From NCBI GenBank assembly GCA_015680685.1, contig MNCI01013775.1:13608-58185 (forward strand): a stretch of 44,578 bases of DNA, given 5' to 3'. Positions 41,428-44,578 of the stretch are shown piece by piece (the stretch's first letter is position 1; the number at the start of each line of letters is the position of its first letter). The notes under the pieces are model-generated. The model was given only the letters and a program-made list of their open reading frames with translations, searched no databases and was not told the DNA's origin. Origin of the DNA: Gnetum montanum. Lineage: Eukaryota > Streptophyta > Gnetopsida > Gnetales > Gnetaceae. The position numbers and the translations under genes are program-made.

Positions 41428-42420
41428 TCACGAATGGCCATCTTTTCCATGACTAAGTTGAAAAGAGGAGATCCAAAAAATTGAGCGAGGTTTTCCATTT
41501 GAGGAGGTGTTGCTTCCACTAGCTTGATTAGGCTCATGGAAAGGTTTGACTTGTTGTGTGTTGACCAATTGCTTTTTGTTTGAGCTCTCAAGTTTGTATA
41601 TTAACCTGGCCTCAGAAGGAAAGGTTTCATAAATGATATAAGGCCCTTCCCACAATGTTTGGAACTTAGTTCATTGTGGAGCATGTGTGGGGTTCTAGTA
41701 TAGAACCTTATCTCCATGTTAAAATTTAACTTTACTTATCCTAAGGTCATGGCATTGTTTTTAAAATGCTTTGTGCACTTCATTCAAAGATAGGGCCACC
41801 AATCTATTCTCGTCTAGCATGTTAAGGTTGATCAATCTCTGTTTTTGTGCTAGGTTCATGTTAAGGTTAAGGTCACAAGCTATTGAAAGTGTATTGAGCT
41901 CGGATTGAATGGGAAGAGTTGGTAATTTCTCATACACTAGCTGATAGGGAGAGTAGTCTATAAGGAGTTTTCATGTGAAGTGGTAAGCCCAAAGGGCATT
42001 GTTGAGTTTTGTGCTCTAGTCTCTCCTATATTTACTAATTGTTCTCATTAAGATCTTAGTGATTTCCCTATTTGTAACCTCTATTTGATTGTTGGCTTGG
42101 GGGTGGTAGGGTGTTAGTTTATGTTCAACCCCCAAGCACCGATAAAATGAGTACGATTGTCAGAAATTAGTGCACGTGGCACTCCAAACCTATTTACAAC
42201 ATTTTATTGTATAAACCAAGTAAGAGTGGAAGATGTATAGTTGGTAACAATTGCTACTTCTACCCATTTTTTACAATAGTCAATAGTGACTATTATGTAT
42301 GCCTTTTCATTTGACATGGGCATGATGGGACCCATGAAGTCTATGCTCTAGATGTCAATAGGTTCCAATGGTTGGATCCATTGTTGAGGTCCCTCCATTC
42401 AAGTGGTTACCATCTCGTTG
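41428..42420 (-). pseudogene. Gypsy-3 integrase, degenerate
   Basis: In spite of stops and shifts, all three catalytic positions can be read: DFMGPIMP (Asp), LISDNRTHF (Asp) and HPQANNQIEVTNR (Glu). The C-terminal block is WEGPYIIYETFPSEARLIYK (41570-41655). In contrast to gypsy-R the acidic residues survive, but the protein frame is broken in several places. Confidence 0.85.
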
Positions 42421-43070
42421 ACAGTGTTCATAAGAGTAGACGAATTAGTGGGTGTCCTTGAAGAGTGTTGACCAATAATACCCTAACATCAAGATCTTAA
42501 TGGCCATGCATCTTCTTGCATAGTGACCCCTACAAGGACTTGCATGAGCATCTTGGAGAATGTGTAGTTGATTAGCATTAGGAACACACCAATGAACAAG
42601 GCCATCGATGCATACCTTATAAAGGTGTTTGTTGATTTCCATGAAGTGTTTGGCCTAAAGAAGAAATTGTTATTTTTTCCTATGGTCCAAGTCTTGTGGC
42701 ATCTCCTAAGTAAGAAAATAAGTGAGGATGTCATTGTACTATTTTGGTTCAGCGGGCACTTGTTCATTTATTACACTAACAAAGAGAAGTTCATCAGGAA
42801 ATTGATCAAAGAGTAGGCTTTACTCCTCTTTGTTGTTCCATTGTAACCAGGATAGGTGGTTAATGGCCACGTTCTCAGCTCCCATTTGATCTACCATTGT
42901 AAGATTGAACTCTTGTAAGAACACCAACCACTGTATGACATAGGGGCTCACTGTCGACTTATTCATGAGGAAGAAAATGACACTATGATCGGAGTGCACA
43001 AACACTTTGTATCCAAGCATATAGTGCCTAAACTTCTCCAAGGCATACACCACAGCCATCATCTAATTGT
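42421..43070 (-). pseudogene. Gypsy-3 RNase H and integrase N-terminus, degenerate
   Basis: MMAVVYALEKFRHYMLGYKV and VHSDHSVIFFLMNKSTVSP (42860-43062) are the RNase H motifs with the Asp of the HSDH box. NLTMVDQMGAENVAINHLS ends the domain. The region to the left (42445-42642) reads YKVCIDGLVHWCVPNAN and leads into the integrase zinc finger. Confidence 0.85.
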
Positions 43071-44128
43071 GTGAGCATAGCTCCCAAAGCATAGTTCGAT
43101 GCATCCTTCATGATGTGAAATGGATGGAACCAGTTAGGTGTTTGTAGAATTGGAGTTTCTATGAGCTTCTCTTTGAGTTACTGGAATTCCTTTTCACATA
43201 TCTTGGTCCATATGAACGAAGCATCTTTCTTATGAGCTTGACCAACAGTTTCGAAATCTTAGAGAAATTCTCTATGTATTGTTGATAGTAGCCAATGTGT
43301 CTAAGGAATGACCAGACATCTTTAATGGTTTCTAGTTGGCAGGTTATTCCTTAGATGACTTAATCTTTTCAGGGTCCATCTCAATCCCTTTGTGAGAAAT
43401 TCTATGCCCCAACACAATGCCCTCATGCACCATGAGATGGCTCTTTTGCCAATTGAGCCAAAGATTAGTCTCCACACATCTTTTAATCACTTACTTAAAG
43501 AGTCTAGCGCTTGCTCAAATGTAGCACCATAGGTGGAGAATTCGTCCATGAAGACTTCAACCCCGCTATGAATTTGTTGCTAAAAAATGCTCAAGATGAG
43601 GTGTTGGAAGGTTGTAGGGGTATTGCACAAACCAAAAGACATATTTTTATATGTAAAAGTCTCCTAGGGGCTTGTGAATGTAGTCTTGACCTGATCCTCC
43701 AATGCAGTCTAAATTTGGTCATAGCCACTATAACCATCCAAAAAGCTATAGAAACAATGTCCAAAAATAGTGTCCAACACTTGGTTTACAAATGGTAGTA
43801 GAAAATGGTCTTTGTAGGTCGCCATGTTTAACAACCTGAAATTAATACACACCCTTCACTTACCACTTTTCTTTGGCACAATCAAAAGTGGGCTAACTTA
43901 CTTACTATCTACAATTGGATAGATGAACCTTACCTTAAGGAGTTGTTTAATTTCATCCTTGACAATTTGCTTCAATTTGGGATTCACCCACTGTTGTGGT
44001 TGCCAGTTTGGCTTGATGGAAGGATCAGTATAAATGCAATGCTGGCATATCCTAGAATCAATCCCAATGAGTTCAGGATATGACCAAGCAAAGGTTGTTG
44101 GCCATTTGTTAACCACTTTTGGTAGCAT
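43071..44128 (-). pseudogene. Gypsy-3 reverse transcriptase, degenerate
   Basis: Blocks read on the minus strand: INPTFAWSYPELIGID-like start at 44090, IKQLLKVRFIYPI, FYSFLDGYSGYDQI (first catalytic Asp), KNMSFGLCNTPTTFQ and VEVFMDEFSTYG, where Asp-Asp has become Asp-Glu. Then HKKDASFIWTKICEKEFQ and FHIMKDASNYALGAMLTQ follow. Stops and shifts throughout. Confidence 0.88.
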
Positions 44129-44272
44129 CTTTTCTACTCAAGAGCAAGATTAGCATTGATTATTACCAACTTGCCATTTTTTAGGAAAGCATACTCCATG
44201 TCGATAGGTAGAGTTTTCAACTCTAAGGGCTTATATTTAAAATTTTTAGGGATTTTCAATTCTTTTCAATAA

Positions 44273-44530
44273 TCTCTTCGTATTCCCTCACGTGCATGCG
44301 CCACATGCATGGGAGGTAAAGAATCAGTGCAACGGAGTTGAATCTCTACTCGATTAATGTCCCCTAACCCTTGAGCTTCCCATTCATCTCTTTGTATTCC
44401 TTCACATGCACACACCACATACAAGGGAGCCAAAGAGTCACTACAAGGGAGCCGAATCTCTATTCAATTGACGCCCCTTGACCCTTGGGCTCCCCATTCA
44501 TCTCTTCGTATTCCCTCATGTGTAGGGCCC
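44273..44530 (-). repeat. 114-bp in-frame tandem repeat in the gypsy pol linker
   Basis: Two full units (44273-44386, 44387-44500) and a partial third starting at 44501. Each is 114 bp, or 38 codons, so the reading frame is kept. On the minus strand both units encode a peptide of the form DEWEAQG...N(R)VEIQL-C(T/S)DSL, just before the RT start (KELKI..). The inner unit has a stop where the outer unit has Arg, again CGA to TGA. The count of units beyond the window is unknown. Confidence 0.92.
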
Positions 44531-44578
44531 AATGTGGGTAATAATGAATATTTATTATTATAAATGGTGGGTAATATT

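Larger units (their letters stand above)
41420..44578 (-). mobile_element. Gypsy-3: Ty3/gypsy element, pol region, cut by window end
   Basis: Read right to left: linker with tandem repeats, RT, RNase H, integrase. It is the same family as gypsy-R (similar protein wording and noncoding end) but a separate copy. Integrase ends at 41428 with FQLSHGKDGHS. Many stops and shifts. Gag and protease would be beyond the right edge. Confidence 0.9.

Noticed and set aside
1-44578. tRNA, rRNA or bacterial-type operons
   Set aside because: No tRNA cloverleaf, rRNA or ribosome-binding-site pattern seen. tRNA-like matches are only the retrotransposon primer-binding sites.

Overview
This window is plant nuclear DNA. 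It holds spliced GT-AG genes, a secretory multicopper oxidase (laccase), plant Ty1/copia and Ty3/gypsy retrotransposons, a fragment of an endogenous caulimovirid (plant pararetrovirus) and a plant-type subtilase relic. The retroelements are old: many stop codons and LTR pairs that differ strongly. With the wide gene spacing, this fits a large, slowly purged genome such as a gymnosperm. That is an inference; nothing seen identifies the species. Two single N bases (30814, 41225) mark it as draft assembly.

Layout. 1-325 is unassigned. 326-3151 is a 5'-truncated copia element (copia-1) with its 3' LTR. 3152-3398 is a laccase pseudogene fragment (end of intron 4 and start of exon 5). 3399-8069 is a second copia element (copia-2) with a 5' LTR, PBS, gag, protease, integrase, RT and RNase H, and almost no 3' LTR. 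8071-18167 is a minus-strand gypsy tandem: a gag-only piece, PBS, a shared LTR (10181-10991), a full internal region, PBS, and an LTR (17322-18167). 18168-19955 is the rest of the laccase pseudogene (intron 5, last exon, 3' flank), interrupted by a MITE-like insertion. 21627-27288 is an intact six-exon laccase gene predicting 565 residues, with a TATA box and MYB-type AC elements upstream.

27289-30906 is intergenic DNA with a 266-bp TG/CG/CA tract. 30907-32771 is a broken subtilase. 32814-37670 carries a minus-strand endogenous caulimovirid fragment (capsid-like end, zinc knuckle, protease, RT, RNase H, promoter, leader), partly duplicated in inverted orientation. It is flanked by two 1.28-kb direct repeats of subtilase-derived DNA. 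38956-44578 is further minus-strand gypsy material with an in-frame 114-bp tandem repeat at the window edge.

The one gene that looks functional is the laccase, predicted to oxidise phenolics or monolignols in the cell wall. Nearly everything else records its history: a tandem laccase duplication whose upstream copy was filled with nested retrotransposons and eroded by CpG decay, then a subtilase and virus rearrangement downstream.
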